Assembly (NCBI GenBank): GCA_937989675.1
Contig: CALKRK010000052.1
Span: forward strand, 1-42,623
Direction: 5' to 3'
From: an uncultured Arenicella sp.
Lineage (GTDB): Bacteria > Pseudomonadota > Gammaproteobacteria > Arenicellales > Arenicellaceae
Length of the DNA: 42,623 nucleotides
Below, piece by piece: positions 1 to 8,564 of the stretch. The first letter of the stretch is position 1. Each line of letters begins with the position of its first letter. The translations under genes and the position numbers were made by a program. The notes below the pieces were generated by a model. That model saw only the letters and a program-made list of their open reading frames with translations. It made no database searches and was not told where the DNA came from.

Positions 1-1562
1 TCAGCCATTTCATCTGGCATCGCCCACATGCCTTTGCCAATTTGAGCCGTTCTGGAGAAGCCACACTCTAGGCCAATATCTACATTCCAATCCTCATAAG
101 CGCTAATCCAAGGCTGCTGCTTGATCTCGGCTTTAGGGGCCATGGCGCCCAGCAACATGCTGGTGTGGATTTCGTCACCGGTGCGATCTAAAAAACCGGT
201 ATTAATAAACACAACACGATCTTTCACCTGACGAATACACTCTTTAAGGTTTACCGTAGTGCGGCGCTCTTCATCCATAACACCGATTTTAATAGTGTGA
301 CGAACTAAACCAAGCTCATCTTCAACTCTATCAAACAGCGTATTGGCAAAGGCCACTTCTTCCGGGCCATGCATTTTCGGCTTAACTATGTAGACACTAC
401 CCGTTCGAGAATTTCGGTGTTCACCGTGGCCTTCCAAATCATGCTTAGCGATTAGCACGCTGATCATGGCATCCATAATGCCTTCTTGAATCTCATTGCT
501 CTGGGCATCAAGAATCGCGGGATTAGACATCAAATGACCAACATTACGGCAGAACAACAAGGAACGCCCGTGCAAAACAAGCTCAGTTCCATCGAGAGCG
601 GTATAGCGCTTGTCGGCCTCAAGGCTTCTCGTCAGCGTTTGCCCACCCTTATTAAAGCTTTCAGTTAAATCGCCCTTCATCAACCCAAGCCAGTTTCGAT
701 AAACGCCCACTTTATCTTCAGCGTCAACGGCCGCGACCGAATCTTCAAAGTCTTGAATTGTGGTTAAAGCCGCTTCAGTGGTCAGATCTTTAACCCCGGC
801 TTTATCAGTTTGGCCAACGACTGAGGAGGCATCAATTTCAATCGCCAGGCGCAAACCATTGTGAGTTAGCAAAATTGATGTCGGATTGCTGGCATCTCCC
901 TGATAGCCTAGGCATTGTGAGGGCTCACTTAAAACACTTTGTTCTCCATTCTCCAGAGTGGCCAACAAACCATCATCATTGAGCTGGTACTTAACAACCT
1001 CTGCGTGCGAACCGCTAACTAGTGGCCAATACGCATTCAATAAATCACGACCATATTGAATCACCTTTGCGCCGCGAACGGGGTTATAGGCGCCGATTTT
1101 CTTGGCTCCGCCTTCCTCGGATATCGCGTCTGTACCATACAGCGCGTCGTACATACTACCCCAACGCGCGTTGGTCGCATTTAGTGCAAAACGGGCATTT
1201 GAGGTAGGCACAACAAGTTGCGGTCCAGCTTGCCTGGCTATCTCAGCATCAACATTCTTAGTACCAATTTCAAAGTCGTCGCCCTCTTCTACCAGGTAAC
1301 CAATATCGCTGAGAAACCGCTTATATTTACCTGCCTCGAATGATGCACGATTCGCCTGGTTCCAACTATCTATTTGCTCCTGAAGCTCGTCTCGTTTCGC
1401 AAGCAAACTTCTATTCATAGGTGTCAAATCACCGATTACCGACGCCAGAGAGGCCCAAAAACCTTCCGCCGTTATGTTAAGACCAGGCAAAACTTCCGTT
1501 TCCACAAACTCGGCCAGAATGGGGCTAACTTTCAATGAAGATCGCTCAATATACGTACTCAT
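1..1562 (-). CDS. glcB: Malate synthase G, N-terminal 520 residues (truncated by window start)
   Basis: Condenses glyoxylate with acetyl-CoA to malate, the second step of the glyoxylate shunt, in the cytoplasm. Translating the minus strand from the ATG at 1562 gives MSTYIERSSLKVSPILAEFV and stays open to the window edge. The family is usually about 725 residues, so about 200 C-terminal residues lie outside. Family motifs seen: FCRNVGHLM around the active-site arginine, GVMDEERRT with a catalytic/metal glutamate, and NTGFLDRTGDEIH with the metal aspartate. The late catalytic Asp is in the missing part. The gene diverges from isocitrate lyase, its pathway partner. The Shine-Dalgarno before the ATG is weak. 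Identity is secure from the motifs and the neighbour. Confidence 0.96.
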   Translation of the reverse strand, partial: MSTYIERSSLKVSPILAEFVETEVLPGLNITAEGFWASLASVIGDLTPMNRSLLAKRDELQEQIDSWNQANRASFEAGKYKRFLSDIGYLVEEGDDFEIGTKNVDAEIARQAGPQLVVPTSNARFALNATNARWGSMYDALYGTDAISEEGGAKKIGAYNPVRGAKVIQYGRDLLNAYWPLVSGSHAEVVKYQLNDDGLLATLENGEQSVLSEPSQCLGYQGDASNPTSILLTHNGLRLAIEIDASSVVGQTDKAGVKDLTTEAALTTIQDFEDSVAAVDAEDKVGVYRNWLGLMKGDLTESFNKGGQTLTRSLEADKRYTALDGTELVLHGRSLLFCRNVGHLMSNPAILDAQSNEIQEGIMDAMISVLIAKHDLEGHGEHRNSRTGSVYIVKPKMHGPEEVAFANTLFDRVEDELGLVRHTIKIGVMDEERRTTVNLKECIRQVKDRVVFINTGFLDRTGDEIHTSMLLGAMAPKAEIKQQPWISAYEDWNVDIGLECGFSRTAQIGKGMWAMPDEMA

Positions 1563-1735
1563 AGAACATTCTCTAAATGCTTATCAACGGGTAAAATCCG
1601 TTTGTTTTTAAAGGGAAAAGCGTTGTAATGTTTCTCAATAGAAACAAGATTGAAACGAAGTTTACACTCGCAATCGACTAATCCGTCTGAATGGCTATTA
1701 TTCGGCTAATGAATAGTAAGCCCAATCGCTAGAAA

Positions 1736-1757
1736 AATGGTGAATATTCGCACCATT
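1736..1757. repeat. Inverted repeat upstream of aceA (7-bp arms)
   Basis: AATGGTG at 1736-1742 and CACCATT at 1751-1757 are perfect reverse complements around an 8-base spacer. The site lies about 150 bases before the aceA start and 5 bases before a second inverted repeat, which suggests a regulator site. Function is inferred only. Confidence 0.4.
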
Positions 1758-1761
1758 ATTC

Positions 1762-1796
1762 AATAAGCGAATGATAATCATACAGTTTCGCTTATT
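1762..1796. promoter_or_regulatory. Inverted repeat enclosing a Fur-box-like core
   Basis: AATAAGCGAA (1762-1771) and TTCGCTTATT (1787-1796) are perfect 10-bp arms. The centre contains AATGATAATCAT at 1770-1781. Aligned by eye with the classical 19-bp Fur consensus, 13 of 19 positions match, all 12 central ones among them; the right half-site is poor. It could be an iron-responsive site for aceA, or the outer arms could bind another regulator. Not tested. Confidence 0.35.
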
Positions 1797-1907
1797 TCTC
1801 TACCCGTGCTTCAAGGATATCGTAGCGTCATCAGAAACAAATCGGTGCTAGCGCACACTATTCCACGAAGACTAATGAACCATATTGTAAATAAGCAGGA
1901 GATGAAG

Positions 1908-3503
1908 ATGTCTACCTACAAGCAAGAAATAGAATCAACTGAACGTCTAATTGATGATAATGGCTCATCTTGGGCGGGTATCAACCCGGAATACGCGGCT
2001 CGCATGAAGCTACAAAACCGCTTTCAAACCGGCTTAGAAATCGCCAAATACACCGCTGGCATCATGCGCAAAGACATGGCGGAGTATGACGCTGATTCAG
2101 CGCAATACACCCAATCCTTAGGTTGCTGGCACGGCTTTATTGCACAGCAAAAAATGATCGCCGTAAAAAAGCATCACGGCACGACTAGCAAGCGCTACTT
2201 GTATCTGTCTGGCTGGATGATTGCCGCCCTACGTTCGGAATTTGGCCCTCTGCCAGATCAATCGATGCACGAAAAAACAAGCGTTCCAAAACTGATCGAA
2301 GAACTGTATACCTTTCTTCGCCAAGCCGACGCTCGTGAATTACGACACCTGTTTAAAGAACTAGACGCAGCACGCGCAGCTGGCAATACAGCGCTAGCCG
2401 CCGAAGTTCAGCACCACATAGATACCTTTGAGACACATGTTGTTCCAATCATTGCCGATATCGACGCTGGCTTTGGTAATGAAGAGGCCACTTATTTGTT
2501 GGCTAAACAAATGATTGAAGCCGGTGCCTGCGCAATTCAAATTGAAAACCAAGTTTCGGATGAAAAACAGTGCGGCCACCAAGACGGAAAAGTGACTGTA
2601 CCGCATGCAGACTTTCTCGCCAAAATCCGCGCAGTACGCTATGCATTCTTAGAGCTCGGCGTAGATGACGGTGTTATTGTTGCGCGTACCGACTCCTTGG
2701 GTGCTGGTTTGACCAAGCAGATTGCGGTTACTACAGAAAAAGGCGATATCGGTGACTTGTACAACTCGTATTTAGATTGCGAGGAGCTAACACCAGGCCA
2801 AATGAGTAACGGCGACGTTGTTATTCATCGTGATGGCAGCCTAGTTAAACCAAAGCGCTTACCAAGCGGACTATTCCAATTCAAACCCGATACTGGCGAA
2901 GATCGTTGCGTATTAGACTGCATTACTAGCTTGCAAAACGGCGCTGACCTTATTTGGATTGAAACTGAAAAACCACATGTTGGCCAAATTGGCGGCATGG
3001 TTAACCGCATCCGTGAAGTGGTGCCAAACGCAAAGTTAGTTTACAACAACTCACCATCATTCAACTGGACGCTCAGCTTCCGCCAGCAGGCTTATGATTT
3101 AATGACTGATGCCGGTGATGATGTAAGTGAATACAACCGTGATGAACTGATGGACGTTAAGTACGACGGCTCTGAATTAGCTGACCGCGCTGACGAGATG
3201 ATTCAAAACTTCCAGCGCGATGGTGCGCGTGAAGCCGGTATTTTTCACCACTTAATCACGCTACCAACGTATCACACCGCTGCATTGTCAACTGACAACC
3301 TAGCGCAAGGCTACTTTGGTGAAGAAGGCATGTTGGCGTATGTAAAAGGTGTTCAGCGTAAGGAAATCCGTCAGGGGCTGGCTTGCGTTAAGCATCAAGA
3401 CATGGCTGGTTCGAACATCGGTGATGATCACAAAGAATACTTCTCTGGCGACGCGGCACTCAAAGCCGCCGGCGAAGACAATACTATGAACCAATTTGGC
3501 TAA
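1908..3503 (+). CDS. aceA: Isocitrate lyase
   Basis: Splits isocitrate to succinate and glyoxylate, the first step of the glyoxylate shunt. The start is the ATG at 1908, because AGGAG at 1897-1901 sits six bases before it; the frame is open further upstream but without a ribosome site. The product is 531 residues, the length of the long Pseudomonas-type enzyme. KQCGH at residues 220-224 is the catalytic signature with Cys222. ADIDAGFGN near 183-191 supplies magnesium ligands, and QIENQ lies just before the signature. It diverges from glcB. A strong terminator follows at 3554. Expression is probably carbon-controlled, for growth on acetate or fatty acids. Confidence 0.97.
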   Translation: MSTYKQEIESTERLIDDNGSSWAGINPEYAARMKLQNRFQTGLEIAKYTAGIMRKDMAEYDADSAQYTQSLGCWHGFIAQQKMIAVKKHHGTTSKRYLYLSGWMIAALRSEFGPLPDQSMHEKTSVPKLIEELYTFLRQADARELRHLFKELDAARAAGNTALAAEVQHHIDTFETHVVPIIADIDAGFGNEEATYLLAKQMIEAGACAIQIENQVSDEKQCGHQDGKVTVPHADFLAKIRAVRYAFLELGVDDGVIVARTDSLGAGLTKQIAVTTEKGDIGDLYNSYLDCEELTPGQMSNGDVVIHRDGSLVKPKRLPSGLFQFKPDTGEDRCVLDCITSLQNGADLIWIETEKPHVGQIGGMVNRIREVVPNAKLVYNNSPSFNWTLSFRQQAYDLMTDAGDDVSEYNRDELMDVKYDGSELADRADEMIQNFQRDGAREAGIFHHLITLPTYHTAALSTDNLAQGYFGEEGMLAYVKGVQRKEIRQGLACVKHQDMAGSNIGDDHKEYFSGDAALKAAGEDNTMNQFG

Positions 3504-3553
3504 TGTGGAGTTAGCACAAAGAAGGGAGCAAAAGGAATCGCTTCGTGGAGCTG

Positions 3554-3592
3554 AAAAGGCGGCTGGTATTTACCAGCCGCCTTTTCTTTTTT
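3554..3592. terminator. Bidirectional intrinsic terminator after aceA
   Basis: A perfect 15-bp stem (AAAAGGCGGCTGGTA, 3554-3568, pairing with 3571-3585) has a two-base apparent loop and is followed by CTTTTTT on the plus strand. On the minus strand the same stem ends in TTTT, so it can also stop transcription of the convergent DUF1295 gene at 3605. Confidence 0.92.
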
Positions 3593-3604
3593 AGCTTATA
3601 TATT

Positions 3605-4480
3605 TTAACGAGATGGCGGCCGAGGAATCAGCGTTGAAGTAGACGATAGATAGCGTTGAAACTCCAGGTCATGTCCCCACCGTTGCTGCGCCTTGGCCGC
3701 CAGTAATGGAATACCGCTCACTCGAGTCAATAACAAGAAAACAAAGATTGGAGATATGAGTGTCACCCATTGCCAACCGCTTAAGATGGGCATCGCCATA
3801 ATTGCCATACCGCACCAAAGTACGATTTCACCGAAGTAATTCGGGTGCCTTGACCAGGACCATAAACCGGATGAAATAAACCTACCTTTATTCTTGGGGT
3901 TGCGCTTGAACGCGCGCTTTTGAGCATCAGCAATAACTTCTATCAAAAAGCCAAGTAACCATATGGCAATACCAATTTTCCCTAGCCACTCGAGAGGAAC
4001 CTTGTTGTTACTGGTGATAATGGCCAGCGCGCAAGCGGCAGTTAATAAAGCCCAAAGCGCCTGCATGGTCCAGGCCGATAAAAATCGCAATGGATGAACT
4101 TTAATGTCATCAAAACGGTCATCGTGGCCATCTTTACTGATACGCATAAATAAAAACGTACCCAAACGCAACGCCCACACCACAACCATCAGTGCGGCCA
4201 AAATTGAACGAGTATCTAAGCTGCTCGCCAACATCACCGCAAGTGCAATAATAGAGAGATAAGTAAGGCTACCTACCAAATCGTAGTATCGCTCTGACTT
4301 GGCCTGATTCGCCGGTATGAAAGCGAGCCAATTCACTAGAAAAGCCAGCAACCCACACAGAGCAAAAACAGGAATCGGACCTATTCTCGCGCCCTGACTA
4401 CCGCCAGCTAAACAAACGCCACCCGCAATTAGTACACACACGAGAATGGTAACAATAATGGAAGTGTTAGATCTTTGCAT
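3605..4480 (-). CDS. DUF1295 family membrane protein (steroid 5-alpha-reductase/ICMT-like fold)
   Basis: A 291-residue integral membrane protein with about seven hydrophobic segments. The C-terminal part carries WSRHPNYFGEIVLW near residue 210, the RHPNY hallmark of the DUF1295/steroid 5-alpha-reductase C-terminal family and related isoprenylcysteine methyltransferases. Bacterial members have no firmly established reaction; oxidoreduction or methylation of a lipid-like substrate is possible. It stands alone, convergent with aceA and sharing its terminator. The start is the ATG at 4480. The family call is good; no function is proposed. Confidence 0.85.
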   Translation of the reverse strand: MQRSNTSIIVTILVCVLIAGGVCLAGGSQGARIGPIPVFALCGLLAFLVNWLAFIPANQAKSERYYDLVGSLTYLSIIALAVMLASSLDTRSILAALMVVVWALRLGTFLFMRISKDGHDDRFDDIKVHPLRFLSAWTMQALWALLTAACALAIITSNNKVPLEWLGKIGIAIWLLGFLIEVIADAQKRAFKRNPKNKGRFISSGLWSWSRHPNYFGEIVLWCGMAIMAMPILSGWQWVTLISPIFVFLLLTRVSGIPLLAAKAQQRWGHDLEFQRYLSSTSTLIPRPPSR

Positions 4481-4797
4481 AAAAATTAGCCAATTGTTTC
4501 GATTCTTTATTTCACCAGCTAAGGAGGATAACAGCCAAGGTAAAAGACCGAGTTGACAAAACTAACACCTTACCTCTCTATGTCGGTATGAAAATCAGCA
4601 ATCTGAGCGACCTAATACCAGTTTATTACAAACTATTTAGTCAGAATCTTAGCCGATGTGGCCACAATGATGCGTTCAAAAAACGAAAGCCAAGGTTTCC
4701 AAGCCATCGCTAATAATTTGGATAGAAAAACCAGTAAAAACCAGAGAATATCGAGATCTATCAATCTACAAAACAAACAGACTATCTCGATATTAAA
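4481..4797. other. Intergenic region between IclR gene and DUF1295 gene
   Basis: 317 bases with no supported gene. It should contain the promoter of the minus-strand DUF1295 gene and the 3-prime end of the IclR transcript. A perfect inverted repeat at 4747-4794 lies just past the IclR stop codon. AAAAACCAG is repeated directly at 4726-4734 and 4736-4744. An AAGGAGGA sequence near 4521 has no start codon at a useful distance. Confidence 0.5.
4747..4794. repeat. Inverted repeat (11-bp perfect arms) after the IclR gene
   Basis: AATATCGAGAT at 4747-4757 and ATCTCGATATT at 4784-4794 are exact reverse complements, separated by 26 bases. On the minus strand the second arm is followed by CTCTGGTTTTTACTGG. 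It could therefore be a weak terminator with a long loop, or a pair of operator half-sites. The large spacer argues against a classic terminator. Confidence 0.4.
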
Positions 4798-5583
4798 TCA
4801 AAGGTATCCCATACCAACCGGGCTGGACATCGTTTCGGACACATCAGGAACGCTAGCACCGCCACTATTGATTTCATCGGCCACTTCAATCAAAGTATCC
4901 ATAATTTTGCGAGTACTTTCATCAGGTATCCAGCCTGATACGGCAACCGCGCTATGCGCTGGTTTCCCGACGGGTACAGCCACAGTGTGTTGCTCATCTT
5001 TCACCAGTAACCTGACAAAGCCCTGATCCCGTATCGTTTTTAGGTCATCAAGTAGTGGAGCAATACCGCTTGGATACCTAGGAATATCTTTGCCATCGTA
5101 TAGAGCATAAATTGAATCGTCACTCAATTGTGACAACAATGCCATTCCAATGCCTCCAAGAGTCGCGGGATAAAGACCAATTCGACCGATCGCATCGGCT
5201 TCATGCATAGATGGGCGAGCGTGGTACAAATAGCTAACATTGTCGCGCCACAGTACACCCATAGCGACCGTGTGCCCAAAACGACGCAATTTGCTTAAAG
5301 CGGGGAGCGCTTTTTGTACAAATCCAGAAGCAAACATGGATTGCGCAGCCAACACCGTCATACCTGGCCCGGAAACGTATTTCCGGTCAGGTGTTTGCCG
5401 CGCAATATCCAAATAGGCGAGAGTCTTGAGTAAACGGTTAACGCGAGTTGGCTCAAAAGAAAGACGCCTAGATAGCTCAAGCCCGCCTACCGGTTCACTG
5501 GAAATTGCCAGTGCCTGCAAAACCGCAATTCCGTCGATCAGACTTCGGTTTGGTTGGGCGCCAGCGGATCGTTTTTTTGCCAT
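4798..5583 (-). CDS. IclR-family transcriptional regulator
   Basis: 261 residues. The N-terminal winged helix-turn-helix (about 13-75: IDGIAVLQALAIS, then GGLELSRRLSFEPTRVNRLL) and the C-terminal effector-binding domain (about 80-250, with GRIGLYPATLGGIGMALLS) are in the usual IclR order and length. IclR proteins of the KdgR type commonly control sugar-acid catabolism. This one lies downstream of the GH2 gene on the same strand (104-base gap), beside the receptor/catabolic operon, so it is the likely local regulator of the locus. Effector and sign of control are unknown; a keto-deoxy sugar acid is a reasonable guess. The inverted repeat at 5630-5659 in front of it could be an autoregulatory site. 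Confidence 0.9.
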   Translation of the reverse strand: MAKKRSAGAQPNRSLIDGIAVLQALAISSEPVGGLELSRRLSFEPTRVNRLLKTLAYLDIARQTPDRKYVSGPGMTVLAAQSMFASGFVQKALPALSKLRRFGHTVAMGVLWRDNVSYLYHARPSMHEADAIGRIGLYPATLGGIGMALLSQLSDDSIYALYDGKDIPRYPSGIAPLLDDLKTIRDQGFVRLLVKDEQHTVAVPVGKPAHSAVAVSGWIPDESTRKIMDTLIEVADEINSGGASVPDVSETMSSPVGMGYL

Positions 5584-5629
5584 ATCAAGTCTATTCTTTT
5601 ATTCCCGTCATATTCTTCTGACAACCATC

Positions 5630-5659
5630 ATAGATCATACCGCTAAAAATTTGATCTAT
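5630..5659. promoter_or_regulatory. Inverted repeat upstream of the IclR gene
   Basis: ATAGATCA (5630-5637) and TGATCTAT (5652-5659) are perfect 8-bp arms with a 14-base spacer. They lie about 47 bases before the IclR start, between it and the end of the GH2 gene. A candidate operator for self-regulation; the arms are short and the function is inferred. Confidence 0.35.
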
Positions 5660-5687
5660 ATACTGCATTCGGTTAGACCTCGAATAT

Positions 5688-8564
5688 TTAATCACTGAGT
5701 TTTTTAATTGTAACGGCAGGCCCAGGTTGCTGGCTATTATCAAGGCTGGATACCGTATAGTTTACATTTTGGGAGTCATCTAAACTAAGACCGTCAAGCA
5801 CAATAAAACCGGACTGAGCCAAGCGAGTATCGACAACCTGTTCAGTGTTTTCACCTGATATTGTTACTCGGTAGCCAGAGGCGCGATCCACTGGAGTCAA
5901 ACCAAGAATAACACCATCCTCAGTGGGAATGACATACGCATCTTGAGGAGCTGAAAGCCCATCTTTGCCAGGCAATTGAACTGAATATTCATCTGTCCAG
6001 TCACTGTCCACGCTGCCAGTGACTAAACGCCGCATTCTAAAATAATGTTTTTCACCCTCTTTAATTGCTGGAATACGCGTTGCTCCGTGTGTCTCGATTA
6101 AATGTCGTCGCTTATAGACGCCTGCCTCTAAACCATATTCAATTTCATACCGAAAGTCCTTGCGATGTGCTGAGAACCCAATAAAAAAGGCATCTTGTTT
6201 CGCCGAGGTCTCCCAGATAACCGGGGGCAACTCATCATTATCAGTAGCCACGTTGCCGGCCGCACTGGTCGCCTTGCTTTTACCCGCGTTATTTATTGCC
6301 ACCAACTCAACCTTATAAGATTTATTCGGCTGCAACTCTGGCATTTCAATAAAATCATTAATACTCGTATCACTGACCATTTTGTTGCCATCTTGATCCG
6401 TTAGTATCAACTGATGTTCATCAGCAATAGCTGATTTTTCAAACAACACTAAAATAGTATCAATTGAGGAATGTACGCTGCGAATTACTGGAGCCTTAGG
6501 CGCCTTGTAGTCATCATGTTTAGATAAAACCACGTAGCCAGCGGGGTCGATAAGGTGCGCAGAGAATTTCGCAAAACCCTTCCCGTGATCGATGGTATAC
6601 GTTGATACTGAGCTGTCGGGCTTTATGGTAGGCAGGCTAACGCTGCCAGCCGAAATTGTATTGCCATCCAAATCTCTACCGGTCCAGACTATGCGATACC
6701 CCTTAAGCGTAAAGGACGGAAAGCTATTTATGCTTCTCGGTTCAATCGATACTTCGTGGCCAGTACTCTTTCTGCTTACGTCCATCGACTCCACCGGAGC
6801 AAAAAAGTTTTGTACCCGCTTGAACGAACGTTTGGGCGTTCGAAACGCGGTCACGACCCCCCAACTTCTATTCTCTGACAAAGGCGTCGTCCACGTTGCC
6901 TTTTCATCACGCCAATTGCTGCGGTAATCGCTAAACGCAAAAAGTGACGTCCCAACTAAATACGGATACTTCTTAAGGCCACCCATCATTTCTTCTGGGT
7001 CCATGACTGACAAATTAGGGTCTTCAGAATCAAGTTGACGGCCAATTTCAGAAAAGAATATCGGTTTACCAGGCTGATATCCTCGCACCACTTTTAAACG
7101 CTCTTCATGATCATTGTATTTATTAAACATCACAATGTCTGAGAAGCTAGTCGGGTCATTAGCTTGAAAGTCAGCCGAATAGGAAATATAGACGGCAAGC
7201 CTTGTAGGGTCTAGTTTTCTAGCATGCTCCGTGGCTGTTTTTACATACTCGATCGCTTTAGGATTTTTATGTAAATCACCAATTTCATTACCAACACTCC
7301 AGGCCACAACGGATGGATGGTTGTAGTGATCGTCCACCATACGTTCTAGCCAGAGTTTAGGCAATGGGTGGTCGGGGTCTACCAATCTGTCTTTGCCCCA
7401 TAGACCAACTTCTTCTACCAATAAAAAGCCAACTTCGTCTAAGTAATCTAAATATTCTTTTGGCAGTGTTGGGCCAGACAAACGTGCAAAATTTGCGTTA
7501 AGAGATTTTAGTATATCAACATCTTCTTTGATGCGTGACAACGGCAAGGCATTACCATCGAATCGGTCTTCTGGCACCATATTGAAACCAACCAATCTTA
7601 CAGCTTCACCGTTCAAAAATAGCTGCTCGCCTTTTACTTCTACCTTACGAATGCCGAAGCGATCTTTCTCCAAATGAATCTCTTGGCCTTCTAACCTCAA
7701 TATCGCTTCAATAGAATACAGATTAGGCTCGTTAAAATGCCAAAGTGCCACCAATTCAGGTGAAAGCTCAAGTTCCGAGTCAATTTCAGTCATTTCGCCC
7801 GCGACAACGCGTTGTTTGTCTAAGGAGTGACTAGCGACAACCACACCTTTTCGCAGAATGTTCAAATCAATACCCACTTGCGAACTGTCTATTGAGCTCG
7901 ACACTCTGGTTTTCACGCCAATATGCGCGCTGCCCTGTTCAAGATCAGGCGTTGCCGTAACGTGCACTCGCTCAATTCTTGTTTGTGGCGTTATCTCTAT
8001 ATAAACTGGGCGACGTATTCCGCCCCAGTTCCATACCGCACCTCGCTTAACTCTATTATTAACCCGGACAACAAGCGTATTTTCTCCCTGCTTTTTAAGG
8101 ACATCTTCTATCTGAAAACTGAACGGAATAAACCCTAGCTGACTCTCTCCTAGTTTCGAGCCATTCAACCATATTTCGGAGTCGTGATACACACTATCAA
8201 ACACCAAGCGAGCCCCTTTACCATCCCAATCAGAACCGGTAGAAAAGCTTGTGCGGTACCACGCATCACCGGTGTAATCATGATATTGATCATACACATC
8301 CCAAACTCCGGGAACAGAGATACTGTCCCATTGAGCGGTATTAAATTCAGGCTTCCACCATTGCTGCCCCCCCCCTTTTTTGTATGGGTCAATCTGAAAA
8401 GACCAGTCGCCAGCTAGAGAATACGTTTTGGTCTCGATCTGCTCTTTTACAGCTCTCTCCTGCGCCTGAGTCAATAGGCTAATGAGGAATAAACTTAGAA
8501 ATGCGACTACTGCAAGACTCCTATTAAGCCTTCGAATAAACACTGATATGGTTCCTATATACAT
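5688..8564 (-). CDS. Secreted glycoside hydrolase family 2 protein (beta-galactosidase-like) with C-terminal Fn3-type domains
   Basis: 958 residues. A signal peptide (about 1-35, ending TQAQ) sends it to the periplasm or outside. Then come the GH2 sugar-binding jelly roll (about 45-190), the immunoglobulin-like domain (195-305) and the TIM barrel (310-590). Acid/base Glu427 lies in WSVGNEIGD and nucleophile Glu506 in IFFSEIGRQ. The last 350 residues look like fibronectin type III repeats. The usual RxSHYP barrel motif reads RLSGP here (361-365), so the conserved His is lost. The start at 8564 has TAGGA in front; GTG at 8543 would also give a good signal peptide. In an agarase locus it probably removes terminal beta-linked galactose or a modified galactose. 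An A6G9 run interrupts the first domain. Confidence 0.9.
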   Translation of the reverse strand: MYIGTISVFIRRLNRSLAVVAFLSLFLISLLTQAQERAVKEQIETKTYSLAGDWSFQIDPYKKGGGQQWWKPEFNTAQWDSISVPGVWDVYDQYHDYTGDAWYRTSFSTGSDWDGKGARLVFDSVYHDSEIWLNGSKLGESQLGFIPFSFQIEDVLKKQGENTLVVRVNNRVKRGAVWNWGGIRRPVYIEITPQTRIERVHVTATPDLEQGSAHIGVKTRVSSSIDSSQVGIDLNILRKGVVVASHSLDKQRVVAGEMTEIDSELELSPELVALWHFNEPNLYSIEAILRLEGQEIHLEKDRFGIRKVEVKGEQLFLNGEAVRLVGFNMVPEDRFDGNALPLSRIKEDVDILKSLNANFARLSGPTLPKEYLDYLDEVGFLLVEEVGLWGKDRLVDPDHPLPKLWLERMVDDHYNHPSVVAWSVGNEIGDLHKNPKAIEYVKTATEHARKLDPTRLAVYISYSADFQANDPTSFSDIVMFNKYNDHEERLKVVRGYQPGKPIFFSEIGRQLDSEDPNLSVMDPEEMMGGLKKYPYLVGTSLFAFSDYRSNWRDEKATWTTPLSENRSWGVVTAFRTPKRSFKRVQNFFAPVESMDVSRKSTGHEVSIEPRSINSFPSFTLKGYRIVWTGRDLDGNTISAGSVSLPTIKPDSSVSTYTIDHGKGFAKFSAHLIDPAGYVVLSKHDDYKAPKAPVIRSVHSSIDTILVLFEKSAIADEHQLILTDQDGNKMVSDTSINDFIEMPELQPNKSYKVELVAINNAGKSKATSAAGNVATDNDELPPVIWETSAKQDAFFIGFSAHRKDFRYEIEYGLEAGVYKRRHLIETHGATRIPAIKEGEKHYFRMRRLVTGSVDSDWTDEYSVQLPGKDGLSAPQDAYVIPTEDGVILGLTPVDRASGYRVTISGENTEQVVDTRLAQSGFIVLDGLSLDDSQNVNYTVSSLDNSQQPGPAVTIKKLSD
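8367..8381 (-). repeat. Homopolymer tract A6G9 inside the GH2 gene
   Basis: Plus-strand C9T6 reads AAAAAAGGGGGGGGG in the coding direction and encodes KKGGG at about residues 62-66 of the GH2 protein. Such runs are slippery for polymerases and ribosomes, and could switch the gene on and off or be a sequencing-error hot spot. In this copy the frame is intact. Confidence 0.8.

Larger units (their letters stand above)
1563..1907. promoter_or_regulatory. Divergent glcB/aceA control region
   Basis: This 345-base stretch holds no convincing gene. It should contain the promoters for both glyoxylate-shunt genes. It carries two perfect inverted repeats on the aceA side (1736-1757 and 1762-1796, listed separately) and an AT-rich stretch. 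A reading frame open upstream of aceA from 1806 is in frame with it, but has no ribosome binding site and is taken as leader, not protein. No single promoter could be picked with confidence. Confidence 0.6.

Noticed and set aside
1806-1907. In-frame N-terminal extension of isocitrate lyase
   Set aside because: The open frame has no ribosome site, while AGGAG precedes the ATG at 1908, and the shorter product has the usual 531 residues.
3605-4480. DUF1295 protein as part of the sugar locus or of the CaaX-like pair
   Set aside because: It is separated from both, has its own transcription unit, and shares only the broad RHPxY fold feature with the ICMT-like protein.
4519-4535. Strong Shine-Dalgarno-like AAGGAGGA on the plus strand
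   Set aside because: No ATG, GTG or TTG at usable distance opens a frame of any length.
4658-5026. Plus-strand ORF of 122 codons
   Set aside because: Most of it lies antisense to the IclR gene, its composition is unlike a protein, and it has no ribosome site.
8165-8392. 75-codon ORF in another frame across the GH2 start and the G-run
   Set aside because: It is a shadow frame of the GH2 domain; it would matter only if slippage at the G-run joined it, and it contains no recognisable domain.
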